Shown one piece after another: positions 9,347-17,573 of a stretch of DNA of 64,000 bases. This DNA is from Acidobacteriota bacterium (GTDB lineage Bacteria; Acidobacteriota; Blastocatellia; Pyrinomonadales; Pyrinomonadaceae). Location: contig JADKEF010000017.1 in the NCBI GenBank assembly GCA_016718135.1, positions 186,001 to 250,000 of the forward strand, given 5' to 3'. The notes under the pieces are model-generated. The model ran no database searches and had not been told where the DNA came from. It saw nothing but the letters and a program-made list of their open reading frames with translations. A program made the position numbers and the translations under genes. Every line of letters begins with the position of its first letter. Position 1 is the first letter of the stretch.

Positions 9347-9700
9347 TCAATGGGATTTGGATTCGTCGAGTATCTTTTGAAGGTCGGCGGCGATCGGCAT
9401 TGGTTTGAAGAACCAGACGTTTGAGCCGCCGGTATTGCCGGTGGGATAGATGCCAAGCGGAGTCTTTGTCGCGGCACCTATGACGCGAATGATCTGTCCG
9501 TAGATCTCACGAAGGTTGTGCATCTTCCAGCCAAGCATTAGCATTCGCAGATGCACACGCGTGTGTTCGAAGGTACTTGCCTGCCCAAGCACGTGGGCAC
9601 GTTCGAGATGGCGAAAGGCATCTTCGAGGCGGCCGGCCTTTTCAAATTCTACCGACCGGCTCAACTCGTGCTGAATTTTGTCTTTCAAAAACTCTTCCAT
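9347..9700 (-). CDS. DUF3703 family protein
   Basis: A 117-residue cytoplasmic protein with the DUF3703 consensus from end to end. It has FEKAGRLEDAFRHLERAHVL, HTRVHLRMLMLGWK, GQIIRVIGAATKTPLGIYPT and GNTGGSNVWFFKPMPIAADL. The family is helical at the N-terminus with a conserved GNTGG loop. Its function is unknown. The gene lies 11 nt downstream of the M16 peptidase genes on the same strand, so it is probably the last gene of that transcript. Confidence 0.9.
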   Translation of the reverse strand: MEEFLKDKIQHELSRSVEFEKAGRLEDAFRHLERAHVLGQASTFEHTRVHLRMLMLGWKMHNLREIYGQIIRVIGAATKTPLGIYPTGNTGGSNVWFFKPMPIAADLQKILDESKSH

Positions 9701-9711
9701 TTCGATCGAAA

Positions 9712-11127
9712 CTACTTTACCTCAAACGGCTCCAACTGCTTCGTGATCTTGGCCTTGTCGCCAACGACGACGATGGTCATTTTTTCTGTAGACAGGTATT
9801 TGCGAGCCATTTCGGAGATGTCGGCCGCCGTGACCGCAGACAGATTTGAGACGTAGGTATCGAGGTAATTCTTGTCTAGCTCGTTGTAATTATTATTCTC
9901 GAGCTGGCCGATCACCCCGGTTCGCGAGCTGTTTTGGAGGACATAGATACCAACGAGGTAATTCTTAATTCCCTGGAGTTCGGCTTCGCTCGGCGGCTCT
10001 TTGCGCAGGCGTTCGATCTCGAAGAGTATCTCCTTGATCGACGCTCCGGTTGCCTCGGTCGTGACGTCGGCATTCTCGACCCAATAACCGGTCTTGTAGC
10101 GATTCCAGATAAAGCTGTTTGGCGAGTACGTGTAGCCCTTGTTCTCGCGGATGTTCGATGTGATACGCGAGCCGAAGCTACTGCCCAGCAGCGAATCCAT
10201 CACCGTGAACTTCACAAAATCCGGATCAGATGGCGACATTGCTGGCATGCCGAGATAGATCGTTGATTGCGGCGCACCAGGCCGATCGATCACGTCGAGC
10301 GTGCGTTTAGCGTTGAGTCGCGGCACGTCGCGGATCGCCTCCGGGCCTTTTTTCCAATTGCCGAACGCTTTTTCGATCGCCGGCTTAAGCTTCGCTGCAT
10401 CGAATTGCCCAACGACATATAGATGAGCTCTGGCAGCCCCGTATTGGTTATAGTAAAACGTCTTTACATCCTGCAAAGTATAGGCTTTGAGGCCGGCCTC
10501 GGTCGGAAAGATCGTGCCGTAGGCGTGATTTCCGAATATATTCTGGCGGAACTTTTCCCATGCCAGCGAACCGGGCTGGGCACGATTGATGGCGAGTTCA
10601 CGGATCTTGTTCGCACGTACCTTCTCGATATCTTCAGGAGCGAACTTCGGATTCATGATGACGTCGGCCATCAATGCGAGAAAGCGCGTGTCGAATTCGC
10701 TCAGAACTTCGCCCCCAATCGTTGTCTTATCGGTCGAGGCTGACGTGAAGATGCTCCCGCCCATGTCTGCGGTCTCAAGGGCGAGTTGCCCGGCAGAGCG
10801 TGTCGATGTGCCCTCTTTCAAAAGCGTCGCAACCATGTCCGAGATCCAACGCTGATCGCTGCGCTCGTTTAGCGAACCCGCACGAATAACGGTCTGCATC
10901 GCCACCTTTGGGATCGATCCGTACTGCACGAGCGTGACCTTCATCCCGTTTCCGAGCGTGTAGGTGTCTTGCTTCGGGAAAACAAATGGTTTCGGCTGGC
11001 CGCCGGCGGGCGGAGTTTCTTTCTGAGCAAAAGCTGAGAAGGCCAATAGGAAAAGAACTCCCGCGGAGACGCAGAGTCGCAGAGAAAGAGAAGGCCAATT
11101 TTTCATTTTGAAGGTTGAATTATGCAT
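9712..11127 (-). CDS. M16 family peptidase-like protein, zinc site absent
   Basis: A 471-residue protein with signal peptide (FLLAFSAFAQ) and two insulinase-type halves. At the place where active M16 enzymes have HxxEH, this one reads RWISDMVATLLKEGTST, so the zinc ligands are missing. The C-terminal half keeps GMPAMSPSDPD, NIRENKGYTYSP and the Arg/Tyr substrate-binding region. In bacteria such inactive subunits pair with an active M16B partner to form a heterodimer. The partner is the next gene upstream, whose stop overlaps this ATG as TAATG, indicating translational coupling. An in-frame ATG at 11106 is an alternative start. The signal-peptide codons overlap an 8-bp tandem repeat. Confidence 0.9.
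   Translation of the reverse strand: MHNSTFKMKNWPSLSLRLCVSAGVLFLLAFSAFAQKETPPAGGQPKPFVFPKQDTYTLGNGMKVTLVQYGSIPKVAMQTVIRAGSLNERSDQRWISDMVATLLKEGTSTRSAGQLALETADMGGSIFTSASTDKTTIGGEVLSEFDTRFLALMADVIMNPKFAPEDIEKVRANKIRELAINRAQPGSLAWEKFRQNIFGNHAYGTIFPTEAGLKAYTLQDVKTFYYNQYGAARAHLYVVGQFDAAKLKPAIEKAFGNWKKGPEAIRDVPRLNAKRTLDVIDRPGAPQSTIYLGMPAMSPSDPDFVKFTVMDSLLGSSFGSRITSNIRENKGYTYSPNSFIWNRYKTGYWVENADVTTEATGASIKEILFEIERLRKEPPSEAELQGIKNYLVGIYVLQNSSRTGVIGQLENNNYNELDKNYLDTYVSNLSAVTAADISEMARKYLSTEKMTIVVVGDKAKITKQLEPFEVK
11066..11089. repeat. 8-bp tandem repeat in signal-peptide codons
   Basis: Three adjacent octamers read GAGACGCA, GAGTCGCA and GAGAAAGA on the plus strand. They encode part of SLSLRLCVSAG in the minus-strand M16 protein. 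Because 8 is not a multiple of 3, a copy-number change would shift the frame. Confidence 0.55.
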
Positions 11128-12533
11128 TATCGTCCGCCTCCTGCCGCTGCGGTTTTACCGACGTTGAGGATAACGATCGTACGGTTCGTGTTTCGCAGAT
11201 ATTCCTTGGCTGTTTTTTGGATCAATGCCGGGGTCACCTTGCGGAAGTTGGCTTCGATCTGGTTGATGTTGTCCGGCCTGTCGTCAAACAAAGCAAAGCT
11301 CGCCAGCAAGTCCGCACGGCCAAACCCGCCGAACTGCGTCATCGTATCGTAAAGCCCGGAACGTAATTTGACGATCGCACGGTCGATGGCTTTCTGATCG
11401 ACCGGTTTGTTTTGGATCTGCGAGATCACGCTGTCCGCTGACGCGAGAATTTCCTGAGGCGTGTATTTGTCGTCGTGGATCAGGTTTACATCGAACAGCA
11501 TGGGTCCGTTGTAGTTGAACATGTTCCCGAGGCCGGAATTGATACCACCAGCGATGCCGCTTGTATAGGTCTTATTCTTAACGAGTTCCTGATAGAGCAA
11601 ACTGTCCTCGCCTTGAACCAGGATCTGTTCTATCAGGCCCATCGCGAAATACTCCGGAGTTCCGCGAGGCGGCATTTGGTAGCCGAAGGCAACGGCAGGC
11701 TTTTTCGCGAGTTTATCAGTGCGGCTGACTGTCTTTTCTTTTTCCTGACGCGGTTCGGTCAGATCGGGAATGGCCTCGGCCTTTTGTGCCGGAATGTTTG
11801 CGAAATACTTCTCGACCCAGCCTTTCGCCGCGACCTCGTCAAAATCGCCGGTGACAACAAGCACTGCGTTGCCCGGCTGATAATACTTTTGAGCAAACGA
11901 CTTGGCATCCGCGAGCGTTGCGGCCTCAAGATCTTTCAGGTCGCCGTAAAAATTGTGTGCGTTGTACCAGTTCGTGAAGGCTGCCATTGGCAGATCGATC
12001 CAAGGGAACGAGCCGTATGGCTGATTGAGTACGTTCACTTTCACTTCGTTCGCGACGACCCCTTGCTGATTGACCAGATTTTCCTGTGTAATGTCGAGTC
12101 CACGCATTCGATCGGCCTCAGCCCATATCAGCGTTTCGGTCTTGTGCGAGGGCATCACGGCGAAATAATTGGTGAAATCAAATCGCGTCGAACCATTCAG
12201 CACGCCGCCGTTGCTCTCGACCAGCTTGATAAATTCCATCTTGCCCAAGTTCTTTGAGCCCTGAAACATCAGGTGTTCAAAAAGGTGAGCAAACCCCGTC
12301 CGATCACGCGGTTCGATGCGAAAACCGATGTTGTAATACACCGCTACCGTCGACAGCGGAGCCGAACGATCGGGCGACAATACGACCTTCAGGCCATTCT
12401 TGAGCTTGTAGTAGGTTACCGGAACCTTGATCCCCGCAGCATTCGCCTTTTGGGCAGTGGCCGAAAAAGCGGTCGAAAGCAATATCGCCGCTGCCATCAT
12501 TCCCGCAAAAATACTTCGCGAAATATTTCTCAT
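11127..12533 (-). CDS. M16 family zinc peptidase, active subunit
   Basis: A 468-residue protein with signal peptide (LLSTAFSATAQ, ending near residue 28). The inverted zinc motif HLFEH is at residues 83-87 in GFAHLFEHLMFQGSKN, and the third-ligand Glu lies in the VVANEVKVNVLNQPYGSF region. The C-terminal half holds the usual peptidase_M16_C domain (YYQPGNAVLVVTGDFD). It is likely periplasmic and cuts peptides together with the metal-less subunit encoded downstream. The ATG at 12533 gives a good signal peptide. The S46 peptidase gene begins divergently about 220 nt away, so the peptidase genes flank a shared regulatory region. Confidence 0.93.
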   Translation of the reverse strand: MRNISRSIFAGMMAAAILLSTAFSATAQKANAAGIKVPVTYYKLKNGLKVVLSPDRSAPLSTVAVYYNIGFRIEPRDRTGFAHLFEHLMFQGSKNLGKMEFIKLVESNGGVLNGSTRFDFTNYFAVMPSHKTETLIWAEADRMRGLDITQENLVNQQGVVANEVKVNVLNQPYGSFPWIDLPMAAFTNWYNAHNFYGDLKDLEAATLADAKSFAQKYYQPGNAVLVVTGDFDEVAAKGWVEKYFANIPAQKAEAIPDLTEPRQEKEKTVSRTDKLAKKPAVAFGYQMPPRGTPEYFAMGLIEQILVQGEDSLLYQELVKNKTYTSGIAGGINSGLGNMFNYNGPMLFDVNLIHDDKYTPQEILASADSVISQIQNKPVDQKAIDRAIVKLRSGLYDTMTQFGGFGRADLLASFALFDDRPDNINQIEANFRKVTPALIQKTAKEYLRNTNRTIVILNVGKTAAAGGGR

Positions 12534-12750
12534 ATAGACTCCAAAGAATACAGAAAAACCTAGATTAGCTTATTCGAAATTCATAGGAAAATGTTTCAAC
12601 AAAAAATGCCGGATATCGTGGCCCGGTTTTTGCATCCAAATAAAGCAGGGGAACGGGCGATATCCTTGCCCGCAAACTCTGATTTCCAAACGCTTTCGGC
12701 TATACTTGCTTATATCTCTCCGGAGAACTATCGAGGAAACTAATACCGTT

Positions 12751-14922
12751 ATGATTTCAAGAAAAAACCGTTTTGTATCGCTCGCGATGATGGTCGCGAT
12801 GCTGTTTTCGACCGTGTCTTTTGCCTTCGCGTTTGACGAAGGAATGTATGCCCCGGGCCAGATCGCTGGCTTACCGCTCGGCAAAAAAGGCCTAAAGATC
12901 AAGCCTTTGGATGTTTATAATCCTGCCGGCGGCGGCCTGACCGATGCCGTCATCCGTTTGAGCATCGGCTGTACCGCAGAGTTTGTCTCGCCGGAGGGCC
13001 TGATATTGACCAATCACCACTGCGGCTTCGACGCACTCGTTTCGGCCTCAACTCCGAGTAAAGATCTGGTCGAGACCGGTTTTAAGACAGAAAGCAAAGC
13101 GGGTGAGATCTCCGCAAAGAACTATTCGATCTTTCTGACCAACCGCGTCGAAGACGTGACAGCAAAGATCAAGGCCGGAACCGATGGTCTCTCGGGAGCT
13201 GCCCTGGCAGCAAAGATCAAGTCGAACACCGACACGCTACAAGCTGCCGAACAGGCTAAGGCAAAGACCGGAGCGATCGTTCGCATCCAGATGCTGAACA
13301 ACGGCTTCTTTTACTATCTCTACGAAACGCAAGAGATCAAGGACATCCGCGTCGTCTATGCTCCGCCTCGCAACATTGGTGTGTTTGGCGGCGACCCGGA
13401 TAATTTCGAGTGGACACGCCACACCGGCGATTTCACATTCCTGAGAGCTTATGTGGCTCCCGACGGTTCGTCTGCAACTTACTCAGCGAGCAATGTCCCG
13501 TACAAACCGAAGAAGTTCCTGACAGCGAGCATCGCCGGGCTTGCAGAAAATGATTTTGTGTTCGTTTTGGGTTATCCGGGCGGCACGACGCGATATCGCG
13601 AAAGCTGGTCCGTAAATTACGCTCGCGAGGCAAATTTCCCTTTCCTCGAGAAATGGCTCACGGCTCTCAGCGATTCGCTTCGCCAGATCGGCTCGACGAA
13701 TGAAGACCTGCGTATCGCGTTTCAGTCGGACATTGCAAGTTTTGATAATTCGCGTAAAGCGTTTGGCGGAGGCCATTTGCAACTCAAGCGTGTTCAGGCA
13801 GTTGAACAACGTCGTGCAGACGAAGCTAAGATGGCCACGTGGATCGCGGCTAATCCAGAGCGTCAGAAAAAGTACGGCAGTATGCTCGCCGAGCTCAAAT
13901 CGGCCTCTGAAGAAGCTAATGCCGCTCAGAATCGTGATGCGATCATCCGCCGCTTCCCTGATCTCAATTCGATGGTCGTGTTTCCACAGCTAGTCGCTGC
14001 AATGGCAGCAACAGGCCCCGGAAGCAAGATGCTTACCGAGGCAGAACGCGCAGCCAAACTCAAGGAGGTCGAGAAAGCCTATGAGGACCGCTATCCTGCT
14101 CACGAAGTAAATCTTCTCAAGTTTTTCCTTAAGTCTTTTGACGAACTACCAGCAGGACAGAAATTCAAGCCTGCCGAAGATCTCTTTGGCGCGATGACCG
14201 GACAAGCCCGCCGCGAAGCCGAAGCAAAGTTTGCCGACACAATCGCCAACGGCGAATATGCTGCTCCTGCTAGAGTCGTAGGCCTATACGGGCCACGCAC
14301 GATGGAATTCAATAAGGAGCGTGAGGACATTCTCACATTCACTCGCGGATTGGTCGCTGAGCGTGCTGCTCTGACCGCTCGCAGCAACAAATTTGCCGCA
14401 AACATCGACCGGCTACGCGTGCTCTACATGCAAGCTCTGACTGAGATGAAGGGCATTTCGCCCGTTTATCCGGACGCAAATTCAACTCTTAGGTTTTCGT
14501 TCGGTTACATCAAAGGCTATCAGTCACGCGAATCAGAGTTCCGCACACCCTTTACCACGATGAAAGGAATGATCGAAAAGAATACGGGTGAAAAGCCATT
14601 CGACATGCCGCAAGGCCTGATCGATATGCAGAATTCAAAAAACTTTGGCCGTTACGGCTCGAGTGACAGTATCGTCGTAAATTTCCTCTCGACGACCGAC
14701 ATTATCGGCGGTAACAGCGGTTCGCCGATCCTCAATGCCAATGGCGAACAGGTCGGCATCTGCTTCGACGGTAACTACGAAGGCCTCGGCAACGATTTCT
14801 ATTTCGATACCGAAAAGAACCGCACGATCTCGGTCGACATGCGCTACGTGCTGTTCGTGACCGAAAAATTCGGCGGTGCGAAATGGGTCGTTGATGAGAT
14901 GAAGGTAGTGGGTAAGAAATAG
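12751..14922 (+). CDS. S46 family dipeptidyl-peptidase (DPP7-like)
   Basis: A 723-residue exported serine peptidase. A signal peptide ends near residue 28 (VSFAFA). The catalytic His lies in LTNHHCGFDAL (His89/90), the Asp in DNFEWTRHTGDF, and the nucleophile Ser656 in GGNSGSP. The residue that sets P1 preference in this family falls in the downstream FDGN segment. Gly there is typical of DPP7 (hydrophobic P1), whereas DPP11 has Arg. The enzyme would release dipeptides from peptide N-termini in the periplasm, as in asaccharolytic bacteria. The frame is open from 12706, but the ATG at 12751 starts the signal peptide. A terminator follows. Confidence 0.95.
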   Translation: MISRKNRFVSLAMMVAMLFSTVSFAFAFDEGMYAPGQIAGLPLGKKGLKIKPLDVYNPAGGGLTDAVIRLSIGCTAEFVSPEGLILTNHHCGFDALVSASTPSKDLVETGFKTESKAGEISAKNYSIFLTNRVEDVTAKIKAGTDGLSGAALAAKIKSNTDTLQAAEQAKAKTGAIVRIQMLNNGFFYYLYETQEIKDIRVVYAPPRNIGVFGGDPDNFEWTRHTGDFTFLRAYVAPDGSSATYSASNVPYKPKKFLTASIAGLAENDFVFVLGYPGGTTRYRESWSVNYAREANFPFLEKWLTALSDSLRQIGSTNEDLRIAFQSDIASFDNSRKAFGGGHLQLKRVQAVEQRRADEAKMATWIAANPERQKKYGSMLAELKSASEEANAAQNRDAIIRRFPDLNSMVVFPQLVAAMAATGPGSKMLTEAERAAKLKEVEKAYEDRYPAHEVNLLKFFLKSFDELPAGQKFKPAEDLFGAMTGQARREAEAKFADTIANGEYAAPARVVGLYGPRTMEFNKEREDILTFTRGLVAERAALTARSNKFAANIDRLRVLYMQALTEMKGISPVYPDANSTLRFSFGYIKGYQSRESEFRTPFTTMKGMIEKNTGEKPFDMPQGLIDMQNSKNFGRYGSSDSIVVNFLSTTDIIGGNSGSPILNANGEQVGICFDGNYEGLGNDFYFDTEKNRTISVDMRYVLFVTEKFGGAKWVVDEMKVVGKK

Positions 14923-14951
14923 CAATCCTTGCACACAAATTATTTAGACTG

Positions 14952-14979
14952 AGGCTGCTCGCACTGAGCAGCCTTTTTC
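14952..14979 (+). terminator. Rho-independent terminator
   Basis: A perfect 9-bp stem (AGGCTGCTC with GAGCAGCCT) surrounds a 5-nt loop and is followed by a T tract. It lies 30 nt after the S46 peptidase stop. Confidence 0.9.
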
Positions 14980-15076
14980 TTATCCCTCCCTCATCTTGCA
15001 AGAATGCCCGCAGCTTGCGTTCTCTGATTACAGGCACGGCCGTCCTGCAATCTAATATTTTGCGAAGGAGAAAACT

Positions 15077-15361
15077 ATGAAGAGAACAATCTTAGCCTTA
15101 GGGTTGGTGTCGGTGTTTGGCGTAAACGCGTTTGGGTCGGTGTATATCAAGTACTACAACAAGGATTCACAGGTGTGGACGTTCAAGGTCAAAATGGACG
15201 GGCAGAACAAAGAGGTTACGTTTAACGGTTCGACCAGCGGTGCCACAACGATCGGCGGAAGCGGAACTAAAGCCATCGTCGAAACCAAATGCGGGAATGT
15301 CGAAGTGGCTAACGACTCGAAGATAGAGATCAAAGACGGCTGTATTAAGTTCGTCAAATAG
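15077..15361 (+). CDS. Small exported protein of unknown function
   Basis: A 94-residue protein with a signal peptide (residues 1-20, VFGVNAFGS) and a mature part of about 74 residues. The mature part is rich in beta-strand-type sequence (YIKYYNKDSQVWTFKVKMDG; NKEVTFNGSTSGATTIGGS). It has two cysteines (KCGNV and DGCIKF) that could form a disulfide. I do not recognise a family. A ribosome site (GCGAAGGAG) precedes the ATG. The gene stands alone between two hairpins and is followed by a 10-bp perfect stem at 15369-15392. Confidence 0.7.
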   Translation: MKRTILALGLVSVFGVNAFGSVYIKYYNKDSQVWTFKVKMDGQNKEVTFNGSTSGATTIGGSGTKAIVETKCGNVEVANDSKIEIKDGCIKFVK

Positions 15362-15368
15362 CCAGAAC

Positions 15369-15392
15369 GGCGTCGCGTGAATACGCGACGCC
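15369..15392 (+). terminator. Strong hairpin, possible terminator
   Basis: A perfect 10-bp stem (GGCGTCGCGT with ACGCGACGCC) closes a 4-nt loop, 7 nt after the stop of the small exported protein. The following T tract is weak, so it may act as an mRNA 3' stabiliser rather than a terminator. Confidence 0.5.
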
Positions 15393-15637
15393 CTCTAGTT
15401 TCCTGCGTGGTCACTCTGATCGAATCCCGCCGCCCATCGCTCGATTTCTTTAGCCAGAACGCACTAAATCTGTGAGTTTTCACGGCCGGCCGCGACTAAT
15501 TCCACAGTAGTCGCGATCGCCTCTCGTTCGATACCGCGATTGAACCGAAATCACACTCGTTTGGGGCCTTTGTATTGGCACGAGACTCGCGTATCAACAA
15601 AGCGGGAAGCGATATTTGAAAACCCGGGAGGCCTATC
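15393..15637. other. Intergenic region with one hairpin
   Basis: No gene is supported. An 8-bp stem (CGCGACTA with TAGTCGCG) spans 15491-15515. The last bases before 15638 hold the GGGAGG ribosome site of the next gene. Confidence 0.5.
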
Positions 15638-16585
15638 ATGAGAGTAGTAATATTCACATTGGCCGTCTTATTAAATTGTAATTTGGCACTGACGCAGGAA
15701 AAGGAGTTAAAGACCGATCTTCCCGTCCGCGACCCGATCACCCAGAATCCGAACATTGACCAGGCTGACAAAGTCACAGCCGCCACCTTCGCCCCCGTAC
15801 GGCGAACCGATACAGAAAAAGCCGCCGCCTTCCGCCCCGTAGATCTAAAACCCACACCTAGTACAGATAGGTCAGACCCAAAAGAACCAAAGTTTAAGGA
15901 CTTTGACCAAGCAATCGAGAATACTGCGAAAGATCCAATTGCCGTTCAGGAAAACACCGATTTCAAGTTCCATTGGCGGCCCGCCCTGATTCAGTCCGGC
16001 CTCTTCCTAGCAATGCAGCATGGATTTCGCATGACCGAAGAGAAGACCCGCAACGAGCTCGACGGACCGTTCTTCGCTGACTGGAAGGCATCTGTAAAGA
16101 ACCTGCAGGGATGGGACGACGGAGGTAGATTCTTCACAAACTACATCGCCCATCCGATGCAAGGTGCATTGACCGGTCGCATCTTTATCAACAACAGCGG
16201 TGTCGCTCGCGGCGAGGAATTTGGCCGCAGCAGACGATACTGGAAAAGTCGGCTTAAAGCGATGGTCTGGTCTGCTGTATGGAGCACACAGTTTGAGCTC
16301 GGCCCCGTCAGCGAAGCCTCCCTTGGCAACGTCGGTCAGAAAGTTGATGGCGACGGCCACAGCAAACTAACCTATGGGGATCTGGTACTGACGCCAACCG
16401 TGGGCACCGGCTTTGCGATCGCTGAAGACGCGATCGATAAATACGTCCTTAAGAATCTGATCGAGAGAAGAATTGAAAATCGTTTGTTGATGAAGATTTT
16501 ACGAAGCGTTCTAACGCCGACCACCAGCCTGGCAAATATTCTTCGCGGGCGTGCACCGTGGCGACGTGATTTTAGGCGCAACTAA
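15638..16585 (+). CDS. Exported protein of unknown function
   Basis: A 315-residue protein with a signal peptide (residues 1-19, ALTQ). A low-complexity charged and Pro-rich stretch (20-105) is followed by a more hydrophobic, conserved-looking domain (110-290). That domain includes HWRPALIQSGLFLAMQHGFR, NYIAHPMQGALTGRIFINN, KAMVWSAVWSTQFELGP and LTPTVGTGFAIAEDAIDKYV. The spacing of HPMQGA and a TPTxGxxFxxxED motif is reminiscent of DUF3943-type outer-membrane proteins, but I cannot assign a family. A GGGAGG ribosome site precedes the ATG. It stands alone and converges on mtgA with a shared hairpin between them. Confidence 0.7.
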   Translation: MRVVIFTLAVLLNCNLALTQEKELKTDLPVRDPITQNPNIDQADKVTAATFAPVRRTDTEKAAAFRPVDLKPTPSTDRSDPKEPKFKDFDQAIENTAKDPIAVQENTDFKFHWRPALIQSGLFLAMQHGFRMTEEKTRNELDGPFFADWKASVKNLQGWDDGGRFFTNYIAHPMQGALTGRIFINNSGVARGEEFGRSRRYWKSRLKAMVWSAVWSTQFELGPVSEASLGNVGQKVDGDGHSKLTYGDLVLTPTVGTGFAIAEDAIDKYVLKNLIERRIENRLLMKILRSVLTPTTSLANILRGRAPWRRDFRRN

Positions 16586-16619
16586 TTCCCGCCAACTTTC
16601 CGCATTACAAACCCACCAG

Positions 16620-16644
16620 AAGGCCTCGCCCTCAGCGGGGCCTT
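16620..16644. terminator. Hairpin between convergent genes
   Basis: An 8-bp stem with one G-U pair (AAGGCCTC with GGGGCCTT) lies between the convergent stops of the unknown exported protein and mtgA. T tracts are weak on both strands. Confidence 0.4.
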
Positions 16645-16660
16645 GTTCCGCACCTTCACA

Positions 16661-17473
16661 TTATTTATCGGAGTAATTTAGCTTGATAGAGTTCATTCCG
16701 CGCATGATCACTTTTTGGCGGCGAACCACGCGTTTTTTGTTCTTGGCCGGATTGAAGATATTCAGCGGTGACGGGATCATCGCCGACAAGTAAGCAGCTT
16801 CGGCGGTACTCAGGCCCGAGGCGGATTTATTAAAGTAGTTTCGCGATGCGGCCTCTGCTCCATAAATGCCATCTCCCCACTCGATAACATTAAGGTAGAT
16901 CTCAAGAATGCGTTTCTTTGAGAGTTCACGCTCCATGAAGTAGGTATAGACCGCCTCTCGGCCCTTGCGAAGGAAATTTCGGTCTTCAGAAAGGAATAGG
17001 TTTTTAGCGAGTTGCTGCGAGACGGTCGACGCTCCCCGCTTGAAATTGGGCATCGGCGGAATCCAGTCATCCTCGCTCGGTTTGCAGTCCTTCTTCGGTG
17101 TTCCGGCGGCTTTTGCTTCGGCCTCACATTCTTCGCGAGCCTCTTTTTCACCTTCTTTGACTGCTTCATCCCAAGCAGCCTCGATCGCTTTCCAGTCGAA
17201 ACCGTCGTGTTCGAAAAATCTCGCATCCTCGCCGGCAAGCACGGCACGCTGCAGATTTGGGCTGATCTGCTCCATTGGCACCCAGATCATGTACTTTCGC
17301 GGCTCCTTCCCCTCGGCCGCGGCTTCGGAAATACGATACTCGATCATCGAGGTCGTCGTCGGGTTTTCAGTCCGCAGACGCGAGATCGATGGAAAGGTGA
17401 TCAGCTCATACGCCAGCCAGACGACGATCGCCCCGGCAAGTATGAGAAAAAGCATTTTGGTCCAGTACCACAC
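16661..17473 (-). CDS. mtgA: Monofunctional peptidoglycan transglycosylase (GT51)
   Basis: A 270-residue protein that polymerises lipid II into glycan strands at the inner membrane. One N-terminal membrane helix (residues 7-25) is followed by the GT51 domain. The catalytic Glu82 is in AGEDARFFEHDGFDW. The second motif is KRGASTVSQQLAKNLFL (146-162) and the third LEIYLNVIEWGDGIYG. There is no transpeptidase domain, which makes it MtgA-type. Residues about 102-143 are an extra, very charged insertion with two Cys (116 and 130) between the first two motifs, where family members normally have only about 10-15 residues. The insertion is within the frame and not a frameshift. Confidence 0.93.
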   Translation of the reverse strand: MWYWTKMLFLILAGAIVVWLAYELITFPSISRLRTENPTTTSMIEYRISEAAAEGKEPRKYMIWVPMEQISPNLQRAVLAGEDARFFEHDGFDWKAIEAAWDEAVKEGEKEAREECEAEAKAAGTPKKDCKPSEDDWIPPMPNFKRGASTVSQQLAKNLFLSEDRNFLRKGREAVYTYFMERELSKKRILEIYLNVIEWGDGIYGAEAASRNYFNKSASGLSTAEAAYLSAMIPSPLNIFNPAKNKKRVVRRQKVIMRGMNSIKLNYSDK

Positions 17474-17538
17474 TTTTGAAAGGATAACGGAAAAAGCATA
17501 AAGGTAAAAAAGCGAAGGGGCAAAAATTCTGTCTCGGC

Positions 17539-17573
17539 TTTATCCTTCATCCTTTATCCTTTATCCTTATTTC
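17539..17573. repeat. 7-bp tandem repeat abutting the glgC start codon
   Basis: Heptamers in perfect register read TTTATCC, TTCATCC, TTTATCC, TTTATCC and TTATTTC, and the ATG of glgC follows at once at 17574. No Shine-Dalgarno sequence is present in this leader. Confidence 0.85.

Noticed and set aside
12751..14922. Classification of the S46 peptidase as DPP11
   Set aside because: The specificity position reads FDGN (Gly). DPP11 enzymes have Arg at that site.
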